Origin: Achromobacter arsenitoxydans SY8
GTDB lineage: Bacteria; Pseudomonadota; Gammaproteobacteria; Burkholderiales; Burkholderiaceae_B
Direction of reading: 5' to 3'
NCBI RefSeq assembly: GCF_000236785.1
Contig: NZ_AGUF01000082.1
Span: 1-64,000, forward strand
DNA: 64,000 nt
Part shown: positions 38,076 to 47,347 of the stretch, piece by piece
How the letters are laid out: each line of letters opens with the position of its first letter
Position numbering within the stretch: the stretch's first letter is position 1
Made by a program: the position numbers and the translations under genes
The notes under the pieces: model-generated
Databases searched by the model: none
What the model was told of the DNA's origin: nothing
Seen by the model: the letters and a program-made list of their open reading frames with translations, nothing else

Positions 38076-39518
38076 TCAGACGATGTCGAACGACAGCGGC
38101 GACATCTGTTCGGCGCTGCGGCCGGCCACCAGGTCGCGCGACGGCACCAGCGCCTCGGCGCGTCGCTGGGCCTCGTCCACCTGTTCCGCGGCCTTGCGGT
38201 AGTCCAGCGAATTCACCTGCCCTTCATGCACCACGCGACGGCCGTCGATGTACACGGTGTGCACGGCGCGGTCCGCCGCGGCATACACCAGGCTGCGCAC
38301 CGGGTCGCGCGACGGGCGCATCAGGTGATGCGTCATGTCCACCATCACCAGGTCGGCGCGCGCGCCCACCGCGATCCGGCCCAGGTCCTCGCGGCCCAGC
38401 GCCTTTGCGCCCCCGACGGTCGCGGCGTGGAACACTTCGCCCGTGGTGACGGCGCGCGGCGTCTGCGCCATCAGGCGGGCCAGGTAGCCCACGTGGCGCA
38501 TTTCCTCGATCATGTTGTGCGGATAGGTGTCCGTGCCAATGCCCAGGTTGATGCCCGCGCGGCGATACCGCCCGAAGTCGCGCAGCGCCATGCCCCGGCG
38601 CATGAACACCGTGGGACAGTGCGCCACGCTGGCGCCCGTCTCGGACAGGATGGTCAGGTCGGTGGCCGTGCTCCAGTGCGTGTTGGGATGGTCGTCCACA
38701 AAGATGCCGTGGCCGACGATGCTGCCCGGGTCCAGCACGCCCAGACTGTGCAGCCACTGCACGGGCGTCAAACCGTGACGGCGCGTGATCTCGTGGAACT
38801 CCGGCAGGGACTGCGCGGCGTGCGTCTGCCAGCCGATCCCGCGGCGCTTGGCCTCCTGATGGCTGGCCTTCAGCAGCTCGGGCGTGCAGGTGTCGATCTG
38901 CGCCGGCACCAGCATGCCTGTCAGCCGGCCACATTCATGGGCCTCGGCCTTGTCGATCAGCGCCAGCGCGCGCTCCATGCCGGCCTCGCCGGCCTTCTCG
39001 TTCCAGTCGTACTCCACGACGTGGCCATTGCGCGTATACCAGCGCGCCGAGCGGAACATCGGCGCGATGTAGGCGCGCAGGCCGCTCTGCACCATGATGT
39101 CGATCCAGTGCTCGTGCGCCACCGACATATCCACAACCGTCGTCACGCCGGACATCAGCAGTTCCGCGGCCGCCAGTGTCAGTTGGGCGGGCGCGGCCTC
39201 GTCGTCGCCTTCCATCGTAGGCATGTACTCGTACAGATTAGAGTTGTACAGACCCGCTGACCCGGTCTCGTCCGTGTAGCCCTTGTTGATGGGCTCGTGC
39301 ACCAGGTGGCTGTGGATGTCCACCAGGCCCGGCATCACCATCATGCCGCTGCCGCTGACGATCTCCGCATCCGGCGCCGCCGCCTGCGCGCCCGGGCCGA
39401 CGTGCGTGATACGCCCGTCCGCGAACGCCACATCGGCGTTCTTCATGTACACGTGCCGCTGGCGCGCCTCATCCCAGGCAACCACAACCTCGGCGTTCTT
39501 GATCAGGGTAGTGTTCAA
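38076..39518 (-). CDS. Amidohydrolase (TrzA/AtzA/cytosine-deaminase-like)
   Basis: A 480-residue metal-dependent amidohydrolase of the AtzA/TrzA/SsnA-type subfamily. The first metal pair is His69 and His71 in VDIHSHLVHEP; later ligands are in WQTHAAQSLPEF and GHGIFVDDHPNT, with the metal Asp in GIGTDTYPHNM. These enzymes deaminate or dechlorinate N-heterocycles or hydrolyse related C-N bonds. Lies between the hydantoinase (42 bases) and receptor genes, so it probably acts on the same imported compound, after or in parallel with the hydantoinase. Substrate unknown. Confidence 0.9.
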   Translation of the reverse strand: MNTTLIKNAEVVVAWDEARQRHVYMKNADVAFADGRITHVGPGAQAAAPDAEIVSGSGMMVMPGLVDIHSHLVHEPINKGYTDETGSAGLYNSNLYEYMPTMEGDDEAAPAQLTLAAAELLMSGVTTVVDMSVAHEHWIDIMVQSGLRAYIAPMFRSARWYTRNGHVVEYDWNEKAGEAGMERALALIDKAEAHECGRLTGMLVPAQIDTCTPELLKASHQEAKRRGIGWQTHAAQSLPEFHEITRRHGLTPVQWLHSLGVLDPGSIVGHGIFVDDHPNTHWSTATDLTILSETGASVAHCPTVFMRRGMALRDFGRYRRAGINLGIGTDTYPHNMIEEMRHVGYLARLMAQTPRAVTTGEVFHAATVGGAKALGREDLGRIAVGARADLVMVDMTHHLMRPSRDPVRSLVYAAADRAVHTVYIDGRRVVHEGQVNSLDYRKAAEQVDEAQRRAEALVPSRDLVAGRSAEQMSPLSFDIV

Positions 39519-39560
39519 CGCAATATCCTCCGAAATGAATAGCGGTATTCGTGCGGCGCG

Positions 39561-41009
39561 CTAGCGCCAGGCGGGTTGCGCCCCTTTGCGGGCGCTGATG
39601 GGCGCCAGGCTGGGCAGCCCGCGCGGCAAAAACTTTCCCTGGCCCGCTGCGCCAGCGAAGCGCGCGCCGTCCCAGACGATCTGTCCGCGCAGCAGCGTCA
39701 TCGCAGGCCATGCCCGCAACGACATGCCTGCATACGGCGTGTAGTCCACCGCGTGGTGCAGGTGGTCGTTGGAAAGCGTGAAATCGCGCTCTTCCCAGAT
39801 CACCAGGTCCGCGTCGCTGCCGATGGCCAGCGTGCCCTTCTGCGGGTACAGGCCGTAGGCGCGCGCTGGTTGGGTCGCGGTCAGTTCCACGAAGCGGTTC
39901 AGGCTGATGCGCCCGCCCAGCACCCCCTCCGAATACAGCAGCGGCATGCGGGTTTCGATGCCGGGAATGCCGTTGGGGATGTGGCGGAACGCCACCTCTA
40001 CGCCGCCGGGCGTCTTGCCGTCGTCGCCGGTCAGGTTGAAGGGAGAGTGGTCTGACGAGAACACCGTGAACAGCCCGTCCGCCAGCCCCTGCCAGATGTC
40101 TTCCTGGCTGGACTTGTCGCGCGGCGGCGGGCTGCACACACAGCGCGCGCCGAAATAGCTGTCGTCCGTGCCCAGGTCAGCCGCGGTCAGCAGGATGTAT
40201 TGCGGGCAGGTTTCGGCGTAAACGTTCAGGCCCTTGGCGCGCGCCTCGCGGATCTGTGCAACCGCCTCGCCGCCCGAAATGTGCACCAGCAGGATGGGCA
40301 CGTCGATCAGCTCTGACAGCGCGATGGCGCGATGCGCGCCTTCGCGTTCCACCAGCGTCGGCCGCGACACCGCATGAAAGCGCGGCGCGGTGCGGCCCGA
40401 CGATTCCAGGCGGCGCGTCAGCCAGGCGATGCAATCGGAGTTCTCGGCATGGATCATCGCCATCCCTCCATGCGTGCGCGCCACGTCCAGCACGTCCAGG
40501 ATCTGGCCGTCGGACAGCTTGAGCGCGTCGTAGGTCATGTACAGCTTGAACGAGGTGTAGCCAGCCTCGATCAGGCGCGGCAGTTCCTCGTTCAGCACGG
40601 CGGGCGTCGGGTCGGTCAGGATCAGGTGGAAGGCATAGTCCACGCACGCGCGGCCTTCGGCGCGCTGGTGGTAGTCGTCGATGGCGGCCTGCACGGTGCC
40701 GCCCTTGCGCTGCGCGGCGAATGGGATCACGGTCGTCGTCCCGCCGCAGGCGGCCGACCGCGTGCCTGTGAAAAAGTCGTCCGCCAACTTCACGGGCGGC
40801 GCCATCGGCTGGTCCAGGTGGCAATGCGCGTCGACCCCGCCCGGCGTCACCACGCGTCCGGCCACGTCGATTTCGCACAGGCCGGGCGCAAGGCCCCGCC
40901 CGATCTGCACGATGCGGCCGTCCGAAATCCCCAGATCCGCGCGGCAGGTATCGCCGGCGGTCGCCAGCACCGCGTCGCGCAGCACCAGATCAAAACCCTG
41001 CTTCGTCAT
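39561..41009 (-). CDS. Dihydropyrimidinase/D-hydantoinase-like hydrolase
   Basis: A 482-residue cyclic-amide hydrolase of the dihydropyrimidinase family. The metal pair is His62/His64 in DAHCHLDQP, and the carboxylated bridging Lys155 is in YTSFKLYMTY. Later ligands lie in MIHAENSD and LLVHISGGEAV, with SSDHSPFN toward the end, all typical of hydantoinases. I use the ATG at 41009, which gives MTKQGFDLVLRDAVL; an ATG 60 bases upstream adds an atypical leader and neither has a clear ribosome site. It opens the ring of hydantoins, dihydropyrimidines or similar imides. First gene of the operon, divergent from a GntR regulator. Confidence 0.92.
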   Translation of the reverse strand: MTKQGFDLVLRDAVLATAGDTCRADLGISDGRIVQIGRGLAPGLCEIDVAGRVVTPGGVDAHCHLDQPMAPPVKLADDFFTGTRSAACGGTTTVIPFAAQRKGGTVQAAIDDYHQRAEGRACVDYAFHLILTDPTPAVLNEELPRLIEAGYTSFKLYMTYDALKLSDGQILDVLDVARTHGGMAMIHAENSDCIAWLTRRLESSGRTAPRFHAVSRPTLVEREGAHRAIALSELIDVPILLVHISGGEAVAQIREARAKGLNVYAETCPQYILLTAADLGTDDSYFGARCVCSPPPRDKSSQEDIWQGLADGLFTVFSSDHSPFNLTGDDGKTPGGVEVAFRHIPNGIPGIETRMPLLYSEGVLGGRISLNRFVELTATQPARAYGLYPQKGTLAIGSDADLVIWEERDFTLSNDHLHHAVDYTPYAGMSLRAWPAMTLLRGQIVWDGARFAGAAGQGKFLPRGLPSLAPISARKGAQPAWR

Positions 41010-41103
41010 ATGCGTCAGCCCGTCTGATCCGCCCGTTTCCGGCTCGCGAAAGCGCGGGCCGATGGACATGTTGTGAGCGGATTCTAGGCCGAATACAAAA
41101 ATG

Positions 41104-41155
41104 ATTACTCTAGTGATAACCCTGAAATATACATTTCAAGTCCAAATTGTTAACA
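41104..41155. promoter_or_regulatory. Palindromes in the hydantoinase/GntR divergent region
   Basis: The start-to-start gap (about 41010-41324) has an A/T-rich centre with three dyads: ATTACT-CT-AGTGAT (one mismatch) at 41104-41117, a perfect TGAAAT-ATAC-ATTTCA at 41123-41138, and TGTTAACA at 41148-41155. Such dyads are typical operator sites for FadR-type GntR regulators. The remainder of the gap shows no gene. Confidence 0.5.
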
Positions 41156-41324
41156 TTATTTTTGACTGCGCCTGACCCAGGTTCACAACGACGGCGCCCG
41201 ATCGGGTATCTTCACGTTCACCCGTCAGGTTGCAGACAACACGACGTCTACAAGCGGCAAAGAACCGCTCATTACCCACGGCGGCGATCCCGCCCTGGCC
41301 CACGCGCAAACCAAGAACGAGCCC

Positions 41325-42005
41325 ATGGCATCAGACAAACGCGAAACTTCGGTCACCGGCATCTACGAGCGCATCTACCGCGCCATCCTGGACAACCGTC
41401 TCAAGCCCGGCACCAAGCTGGTCGAAGAGCGTCTGGCCGAAATCTTCGAAGTCAGCCGGCCGCGCATCCGCGAGGTCCTGGCGCGCCTGGCCCACGAACA
41501 GATCGTCGAACTGTTCCCCCAGCGCGGCGCCTACGTCGCCAAGCCGTCCATCGAAAAGGCGCGCGACGTCTTCGAGGCGCGCCGGCTCATCGAGCCCGCC
41601 GTCGTGCGGCGCCTGACGCAGAACCTCACGCCTGAAAAGCTGGCGCGCCTGCGCGAGCACGTCGTCCTGGAACACGACGCCCGCAAGCGCGACGACAAGC
41701 GCGCCATCATCCGGCTGGCCGGCGAATTCCACATCTTGCTAAGCGAACTGGCGGGCAACGGCGAACTGGCGCGCACCATGCGCGAACTGTCCACGCTGAC
41801 CTGTCTGGTTATCTTCCTGTACAACTTGCCCACGGCCACCAGCTGCCGCGACGACGAGCACGAACTCATCACCGAGGCCATCGCCGCCCGCGACGCCCAG
41901 CGCGCCGAGGAACTGACGCTGCACCACCTGGAACACATCGAACAGAGCGTGAAGCTGGAATCGGTGGAAGAGTCGGTCGACCTGGAAGACGTCTTCAAGT
42001 TCTGA
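41325..42005 (+). CDS. GntR-family regulator (FCD/FadR subfamily)
   Basis: A 226-residue regulator with an N-terminal winged HTH (ERIYRAILDNRLKPGTKLVE, then EIFEVSRPRIREVLARLAHE) and a helical FCD effector domain; conserved His residues in EFHILLSELAGN and LHHLEHIEQS are typical of its metal- and acid-binding pocket. It is divergent from the hydantoinase-ABC operon and most likely represses it until the substrate or a product binds. Start ATG at 41325; no nearby alternative. Closed by a terminator shared with the convergent MFS gene. Confidence 0.9.
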   Translation: MASDKRETSVTGIYERIYRAILDNRLKPGTKLVEERLAEIFEVSRPRIREVLARLAHEQIVELFPQRGAYVAKPSIEKARDVFEARRLIEPAVVRRLTQNLTPEKLARLREHVVLEHDARKRDDKRAIIRLAGEFHILLSELAGNGELARTMRELSTLTCLVIFLYNLPTATSCRDDEHELITEAIAARDAQRAEELTLHHLEHIEQSVKLESVEESVDLEDVFKF

Positions 42006-42023
42006 ATCTGCTGTACAGGAAAA

Positions 42024-42053
42024 AACCCCGGCGGAAAGGCATCCCGCCGGGGT
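42024..42053. terminator. Bidirectional terminator between GntR and MFS genes
   Basis: AACCCCGGCGG (42024-42034) pairs with CCGCCGGGGTT (42043-42053) around an eight-base loop. It is preceded by a run of A and followed by TTC, so it can serve the plus-strand GntR gene and, better, the convergent MFS gene on the minus strand. Confidence 0.8.
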
Positions 42054-42090
42054 TCTCGGTGCGCTCATGACGCGGCCCGCAGGCCGGATT

Positions 42091-43290
42091 TCAGCAGCCC
42101 TGCATCGCCAGCTTGCGGCGGCGGACATTGCTGGCGCGCTGCAGCAGCACCAGCGCCAGGCCCGCCGTGGCGATGACCGCGCCAGAGATCGGCACCGCCG
42201 CATAGCCCAGCCCCGCCGAGATCACCGCGCCCCCGGCCGCCGCGCCCACGGCATTGCCCAGGTTGAACGCGCCCACGTTCATCGACGACGCCAAGCCCGG
42301 CGCATCCGTGGCGGCGCGCATCACGCGCATCTGAAGCGGCGGCACCACCGCGAACGTCGCCACGCCGAAGATCAGCAGCGAAATCGCCGCGCCCACCGGC
42401 GTCGAGGCCAGCCACGGAAACGCCAGCAGATCCGCAATGACCAGCACCAGGAAGAAAATCAGCGTGCCGTCCAGCGACCGGTCGGCCATGCGCCCGCCCA
42501 CGCCGTTGCCCAGCGTGAAGCCCAGGCCGATCAGCACCAGCATGCCCGTCACGAAAGCCGGCGACGCGCCGGTAATTTCCGCCAGCGTCGGCGCAATATA
42601 GGTGTACAGCGTGAACATCGCGCCGGCGCCCAGCACCGTGGTCAACAGCGCCAGCAGCACCGCGGGGCTCTTGAGCACCGCCAATTCATGGCGCACATTG
42701 GGACGGCGGCCAGCTTCGCCCGCCGGCAGCGCCAGCCACAGCGACAGCATCGCAATCAGCCCCAGCACGGCCGTCGCGGCAAACGACATCCGCCAGCCGA
42801 TCGCCTGCCCCAGCCATGTCGCGGCCGGCACTCCGCCCACATTGGCGATGGTCAAGCCCATGAACATCGTCGCCACCGCGCTGGCCTGCTTGTGGCGCGG
42901 CACCACGCTGGCGGCCACCAGAGAGCCCAGCCCGAAGAACGCGCCATGGTTCAGGCTGGTCACCAGACGAGCCAGCAGCAGCGTCGTGTAATTGGGCGAC
43001 AGCGCCGACAGCACGTTGCCGATGGTGAAAATCGCCATCAGCAGGATCAGCGCCTTGCGGCGCGACCAGCGCGAAAACGCCAGCGTCATCAGCGGCGCGC
43101 CGACCATCACGCCGATGGCGTAGGCGCTGACCAGCATGCCCGCGCTAGGAATGGACACATTCACGCCATCGGCGATGACGGGCAGCAGGCCCATGGGCGA
43201 AAACTCGGTCACGCCGATGCCAAAAGCGCCGACGGCAAGCGCCAACAGAGGCGGGCCGGCCTTGACCGGCTGGGTATCTTGGGGGTTCAT
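42091..43290 (-). CDS. MFS transporter (AraJ/YdhP-type drug or sugar exporter)
   Basis: A 399-residue major facilitator with 12 predicted helices, from the ATG at 43290 with AGGAA seven bases upstream. The upstream in-frame extension is Arg/Pro-rich and rejected. Conserved segments: GAFGIGVTEFSPMGLLPVIA, VGAPLMTLAFSRWSRRKAL, LARLVTSLNHGAFFGLGSLV, of the DHA1 family that includes E. coli YdhP and AraJ, presumed exporters with unclear substrates. It converges with GntR and stands apart from the HipBA module by about 190 bases. Confidence 0.87.
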   Translation of the reverse strand: MNPQDTQPVKAGPPLLALAVGAFGIGVTEFSPMGLLPVIADGVNVSIPSAGMLVSAYAIGVMVGAPLMTLAFSRWSRRKALILLMAIFTIGNVLSALSPNYTTLLLARLVTSLNHGAFFGLGSLVAASVVPRHKQASAVATMFMGLTIANVGGVPAATWLGQAIGWRMSFAATAVLGLIAMLSLWLALPAGEAGRRPNVRHELAVLKSPAVLLALLTTVLGAGAMFTLYTYIAPTLAEITGASPAFVTGMLVLIGLGFTLGNGVGGRMADRSLDGTLIFFLVLVIADLLAFPWLASTPVGAAISLLIFGVATFAVVPPLQMRVMRAATDAPGLASSMNVGAFNLGNAVGAAAGGAVISAGLGYAAVPISGAVIATAGLALVLLQRASNVRRRKLAMQGC

Positions 43291-43481
43291 GCAAGTTCCT
43301 TGGTTTCGACGGCGCCGGCAGGACGTTCCTGGGGCGCGGCCGGCCCGAAAAGGCCGGCGCATCGGAAAGACAGGCGTGCAGTATGACGGCCAGATCCTTG
43401 CAGAAAAAGCCGTCTTTCGGGCAAACACTTTTGACTTGGGATCACTAATCGAGGAGATGTCCGCCCCGTGACTGCCAGCCG

Positions 43482-44747
43482 TCAGGCGTTCAAGCCCCAG
43501 CGTCTGGCGTGCTTGCGGACGTTCGTCGTGATCCACTGCCCCAGCCGTTCCACCAGTGTCCGCTCGGTTCCTGCGCTAGCCTGCGCCATCAATGCGGCCT
43601 GGACCTGCGCCAATACGCCAGGCAACTCCGCGATCAAGGATTGCGCCACCGTGGCGACATAGCGGGCGCCAAAGCCCAGGTCGCGGGCCATCGCCTCAAG
43701 GTGTTCCTTGCCCATGGCGCCCGGCTTGTCTTCCCCGCCGATGGCAAATGCGAAGCGCGCGCTCAACCCCGGGTACATCGCCGTGCACATCAGGTCGTAG
43801 AACGGCGCAAGCCGGTAGCGCCCGCCGCCATCCAGGACCACCGACAGATTCTTCGCATGGCTGTCGTTGTTGCCTGCCAGCAGATTGAAAAGCACCCACT
43901 GCAGGAACCGCTTTACGTCCGCTCCGCCCACGCCCATCGCCGCCAACAGCTTGCGGCAATCAGCCAGCGTCGGACCACCATCTGATTCGTACTTCACGTC
44001 CGACGGCTTGCCCGCCAACTGACACAGGTCCAGTTGATGCAGGCGCAGCAATCCGCCCTGACCGTCCGGCACCCGATCGTAGCGCTCGATCAGGCACGCG
44101 CGCGTGTCCGGCTGGTAGCTGGCCTGCGCCACGCCCAGTCCCAAGCGGGCCGCAAGCTGCATCACCAAGGTCTCATTGAGCGCCGACGCCCACACGCCAT
44201 CCAGGCCGCGGATGTCCGGCTTGAGGATGTGCGACGAAGGCGCAGCGCCCTCCGGCAGCCAGGGCGTGCCGTCCGGCATGACAGTCAGCAGAAGCTTGTC
44301 CTGCGCGCCCGCCAGCGAAATCCGCGCCCCCTCGGCATTCTCGGCCACCAGCGCCGGCACGCCCGCACGCTCCAGGCGCGCCGCGACTTCCGGCCACGTC
44401 GTAGGCCGGTAGTGCGCGGGCGCGGGCGACTCCCCTTGCGGCAGCATCGTCAGCCCGCTCGCGGTATCGCCCCCCACACTGCGCAGCAGGCCAAACACAG
44501 TCGTCGCATGACGGCTGACTTGCAGGACCTGGCGCACATGACCTTCGGGCAACAGGTTTTCAAAGTAGGCATGAACGGCGTCGCCCGTATGATCGCCGCG
44601 CTGAAGCGGCACCGACGGAGAAAGCGGGCGCGCATCCGGGCGGTCAAGCCAGGCGTCGTCATAGACAAAGCGCAGCGGCCTTTCGTCGAACAGACGGCCG
44701 ACCTTCCGGCCTTGTTGGTAGAGGTCGAGCGCGTCGACAGCGGTCAT
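43482..44747 (-). CDS. hipA: HipA-family serine/threonine kinase toxin
   Basis: A 421-residue HipA kinase of classical layout: N-terminal HipA_N (about residues 1-110, with PLSPSVPL and YFENLLPEG), the phosphate loop ARISLAGAQDKLLL (142-154), catalytic FNLLAGNNDSHAKNLSV (about residue 290) and the metal motif APFYDLM. Conserved residues are present, so kinase activity is likely. The gene starts inside the stop of the hipB gene (four-base overlap). Compared with the other HipA in this window it is closer to E. coli HipA and shares little sequence. Expected effect: growth arrest by protein phosphorylation; target unknown. Confidence 0.9.
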   Translation of the reverse strand: MTAVDALDLYQQGRKVGRLFDERPLRFVYDDAWLDRPDARPLSPSVPLQRGDHTGDAVHAYFENLLPEGHVRQVLQVSRHATTVFGLLRSVGGDTASGLTMLPQGESPAPAHYRPTTWPEVAARLERAGVPALVAENAEGARISLAGAQDKLLLTVMPDGTPWLPEGAAPSSHILKPDIRGLDGVWASALNETLVMQLAARLGLGVAQASYQPDTRACLIERYDRVPDGQGGLLRLHQLDLCQLAGKPSDVKYESDGGPTLADCRKLLAAMGVGGADVKRFLQWVLFNLLAGNNDSHAKNLSVVLDGGGRYRLAPFYDLMCTAMYPGLSARFAFAIGGEDKPGAMGKEHLEAMARDLGFGARYVATVAQSLIAELPGVLAQVQAALMAQASAGTERTLVERLGQWITTNVRKHARRWGLNA

Positions 44748-44995
44748 GGCAGCCTCGCGGGCTTGGGCGCCACCTGGACTTCCAGGCCCAGCAGATCCAA
44801 CATGTCCAGCACCTTCTGCAATTGCAGCGTGGGCTTGCCCCGTTCCAGATCCACGACAAAACGATTGCCCGTCCCAGACAGGCCGGCCAGATCCGCTTGC
44901 AGCAAACCCTGCGAGCGCCGGACGGCCCTCACCAGTTCGCCCAGCTCGGCCGAGGAGTGAATTGCAACCGGAAAAGCGTCTACGTCGGAATTCAT
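44744..44995 (-). CDS. hipB: HipB-family antitoxin and autorepressor
   Basis: An 83-residue XRE-type antitoxin of the usual HipB size. HTH: ELVRAVRRSQGLLQADLAGL, then GTGNRFVVDLERGKPTLQLQ, and a hydrophobic C-terminus. It is upstream of and overlaps hipA by ATGA. Upstream of it lie four palindromes ATTACCGATCGGTAAT-like in register, so it should repress its own promoter cooperatively. Confidence 0.92.
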   Translation of the reverse strand: MNSDVDAFPVAIHSSAELGELVRAVRRSQGLLQADLAGLSGTGNRFVVDLERGKPTLQLQKVLDMLDLLGLEVQVAPKPARLP

Positions 44996-45008
44996 GGCTT
45001 GCCCCTTA

Positions 45009-45172
45009 ATTACCGTACGGGAATATTAGCGCTTTTCCCCTTGCCACAGCCATATTAATTACCGATCGGTAATATTTATGGGATTTCTGGTAGTTTTCCA
45101 GATTAAATTACCGATCGGTAATATTTTGAGTCTGCAATCGACGGCAATCTCTAAAAATTACCGATCGGTGCT
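45009..45172. promoter_or_regulatory. Four regularly spaced hipB operators
   Basis: Four copies of a 16-bp palindrome begin at 45009, 45058, 45107 and 45157. The second and third are identical perfect dyads, ATTACCGATCGGTAAT; the first (ATTACCGTACGGGAAT) and the fourth (ATTACCGATCGGTGCT) are degenerate. Spacings are 49, 49 and 50 bases. They lie upstream of hipB and end shortly before the htpG terminator. The E. coli hipBA promoter also has four operators, so the arrangement fits autoregulation; occupancy has not been shown. Confidence 0.85.
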
Positions 45173-45201
45173 TTCCTCTAAGAACACCACCCACGCAAAA
45201 A

Positions 45202-45221
45202 GGGCGTCCTCTCGGACGCCC
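45202..45221 (-). terminator. Terminator after htpG
   Basis: GGGCGTCC-TCTC-GGACGCCC is a perfect 8-bp stem with a four-base loop. Read on the minus strand it is followed by TTTTTGCG, making it an intrinsic terminator for htpG, whose stop is at 45247. It separates htpG from the hipB operators. Confidence 0.85.
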
Positions 45222-45246
45222 TTCCCTAGCCGATACCCCGCGCCGC

Positions 45247-47145
45247 TTACTTCAGCAGCAAGGCATTCAACCGCTTCACGAACGCCGCCGGGTCCGCGAT
45301 TTGCGCCCCTTCGGCCAGCAGCGCCTGATCCAGCAGCAGGCGCGCCCACTGGTCGAATTCACCGTCGTCGGCCGCGCGAATACGGGCCAGCAGCGGGTGT
45401 TCCGGGTTGATTTCCAGCACCGGCTTCACGTTCGGCGCTTCCTGGCCCGCGGCCTTCAGCATGCGCAACAGGTGCGGGCTGAGTTCATTCTGGCCCACCA
45501 CCACGCACGCCGGCGAATCCACCAGGCGCAGCGTCACGCGCACTTCCTTGACCTGCTCTTCCAGCGTCTTCTGCAGGCGCTCGACCAGCGGCTTGAAGTC
45601 CTCGGCCACTTCGGCCTGATGCTTCTTTTCTTCCTCGTCGGCCAGTTCCGCCAGGTCCAGGCCGCCCTTGGCCACGGACACCAGCGACTTGCCGTCGAAT
45701 TCACGCAGGTACGACAGCATCCACTCGTCCACGCGGTCCGACAGCAGCAGGACTTCAATGCCCTTCTTGCGGAAAATTTCCAGATGCGGGCTGTTGCTGG
45801 CCGCGGCGAACGTATCCGCCGTCACGTAGTAGATCTTGTCCTGGCCTTCCTTCATGCGCGACACGTAGTCGGCGAACGACACCGTCTGCGCCTGGTCGCC
45901 GGAATTCGTCGACGCAAAGCGCATCAGCTTGGCGATGCGTTCCAGGTTGGCCGAATCCTCGCCCGCGCCTTCCTTCAGCACCTGGCCAAACTCCGACCAG
46001 AACGTGGCGTAGTCTTCCGGCTTGTTCTCGGCCATGTCTTCCAGGAGCGACAGGATGCGCTTAGCCGAGCCTTCACGAATGGCGCGCACGTCGCGGCTTT
46101 CCTGCAGGATCTCGCGCGACACATTCAGCGGCAGGTCCGCCGAGTCGATCACGCCGCGCACAAAGCGCAGGTACGACGGCAGCAGCTGGTCGGCGTCGTC
46201 CATGATGAACACGCGCTTCACGTACAGCTTCACGCCATGGCGGCCATCGCGGTCCCACATGTCCATGGGCGCATGCTTGGGCACGTACAAGAGCTGCGTG
46301 TATTCGCTGCGGCCTTCCACGCGGTTGTGCGTCCAGGCCAGCGGGTCGTCGTAGTCGTGCGACACCGTCTTGTAGAACTCGCGGTACTGCTCTTCGGTCA
46401 CGTCCGACTTGCTGCGGGCCCACAGCGCATTCGCCTGGTTCACCGTTTCCAGTTCTTCGGTCTTGACCTGCTCGCCCTTCTCTTGATCCCACTCTTCCTT
46501 CGCCATGCGGATCGGCAGCGAGATATGGTCGGAGTAGCGGCGCAGGATCTCGCGCAGCTTCCAGCCATTCAGCAGTTCATCTTCATCGGCGCGCAGGTGC
46601 AGCGTCACATCCGTGCCGCGGCCCGACTTTTCAGCGGCGGCAATCGTGAACTCGCCCTGGCCGTCGGATTCCCACTGGATCGCATCCGACGAACCGGCGC
46701 GGCGGCTCACCACCGTGACCTTGTCCGCCACGATGAACGACGAATAAAAGCCCACGCCGAATTGGCCGATCAGCTGCGCATCCTTCTGCTTGTCGCCCGT
46801 CAGTTGCGAGAAGAACTCGCGCGTGCCCGAGCGGGCGATCGTGCCCAGGTTCGCCACCGCTTCTTCGCGCGACAGGCCGATGCCGTTGTCCGAGATCGTG
46901 ATCGTGCGGGCAGCCTTGTCATAGCTGACCGTGATCGCGAGTTCACCATTGCCTTCCAGCAGATCCGGCTGGTCGATGGCCTCGAAGCGCAGCTTGTCGC
47001 AGGCGTCCGATGCGTTCGACACCAGCTCACGCAGGAAAATTTCCTTGTTGCTGTACAGCGAATGGATCATCAGGTGCAGCAGCTGCTTCACCTCGGCCTG
47101 GAAGCCCAGGGTTTCGGACGCGGAAGTCGTGGCGGTTTGGCTCAT
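45247..47145 (-). CDS. htpG: Molecular chaperone HtpG (bacterial Hsp90)
   Basis: A 632-residue Hsp90. The N-terminal ATPase domain starts near residue 8 ([38 protein letters not shown]) with [17 protein letters not shown] and [14 protein letters not shown]; middle and C-terminal dimerisation domains follow. It acts on a set of late folding intermediates in the cytoplasm and is heat-inducible. A sigma-32-like promoter is visible about 90 bases before the start. The length is normal and it ends before an intrinsic terminator. Confidence 0.97.
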   Translation of the reverse strand: MSQTATTSASETLGFQAEVKQLLHLMIHSLYSNKEIFLRELVSNASDACDKLRFEAIDQPDLLEGNGELAITVSYDKAARTITISDNGIGLSREEAVANLGTIARSGTREFFSQLTGDKQKDAQLIGQFGVGFYSSFIVADKVTVVSRRAGSSDAIQWESDGQGEFTIAAAEKSGRGTDVTLHLRADEDELLNGWKLREILRRYSDHISLPIRMAKEEWDQEKGEQVKTEELETVNQANALWARSKSDVTEEQYREFYKTVSHDYDDPLAWTHNRVEGRSEYTQLLYVPKHAPMDMWDRDGRHGVKLYVKRVFIMDDADQLLPSYLRFVRGVIDSADLPLNVSREILQESRDVRAIREGSAKRILSLLEDMAENKPEDYATFWSEFGQVLKEGAGEDSANLERIAKLMRFASTNSGDQAQTVSFADYVSRMKEGQDKIYYVTADTFAAASNSPHLEIFRKKGIEVLLLSDRVDEWMLSYLREFDGKSLVSVAKGGLDLAELADEEEKKHQAEVAEDFKPLVERLQKTLEEQVKEVRVTLRLVDSPACVVVGQNELSPHLLRMLKAAGQEAPNVKPVLEINPEHPLLARIRAADDGEFDQWARLLLDQALLAEGAQIADPAAFVKRLNALLLK

Positions 47146-47230
47146 AGTTCTACGTGGCTTTAAAAAATTAGGGACGGAATATCCGGCAACTGGGGCGATG
47201 CGCCCGCGCAGTCCCCGGGAAACCCTACTG

Positions 47231-47258
47231 ATGTGGGGGCCAATGGGAACTTTTCAAG
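47231..47258 (-). promoter_or_regulatory. Sigma-32-like heat-shock promoter of htpG
   Basis: On the minus strand CTTGAAA (47258-47252) is followed, after 13 bases, by CCCCACAT (47238-47231). The RpoH consensus is CTTGAAA-N11-16-CCCCATNT, so the match is close to perfect. It lies about 90 bases upstream of the htpG ATG, giving a plausible leader. This fits the known heat-shock regulation of htpG. Confidence 0.75.
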
Positions 47259-47347
47259 GCCGGGTGGCGGCATAGCAACCTGACATCCGCCTGTCCTCGG
47301 TAAAATCCCGCACTTTTCTACCCTACCCCCCTGGCCGGCACTCCGCC

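Noticed and set aside
41243-41260. Plus-strand bases encode the hexapeptide DVYKRQ, familiar as a translated sequencing adapter.
   Set aside because: The bases here (GACGTCTACAAGCGGCAA) differ from the adapter DNA, so it is a coincidence and not contamination.
45009-45172. Regular repeats that could suggest a CRISPR array.
   Set aside because: The units are short 16-bp palindromes directly before hipB and there is no longer repeat-spacer structure or cas gene; operators explain them better.
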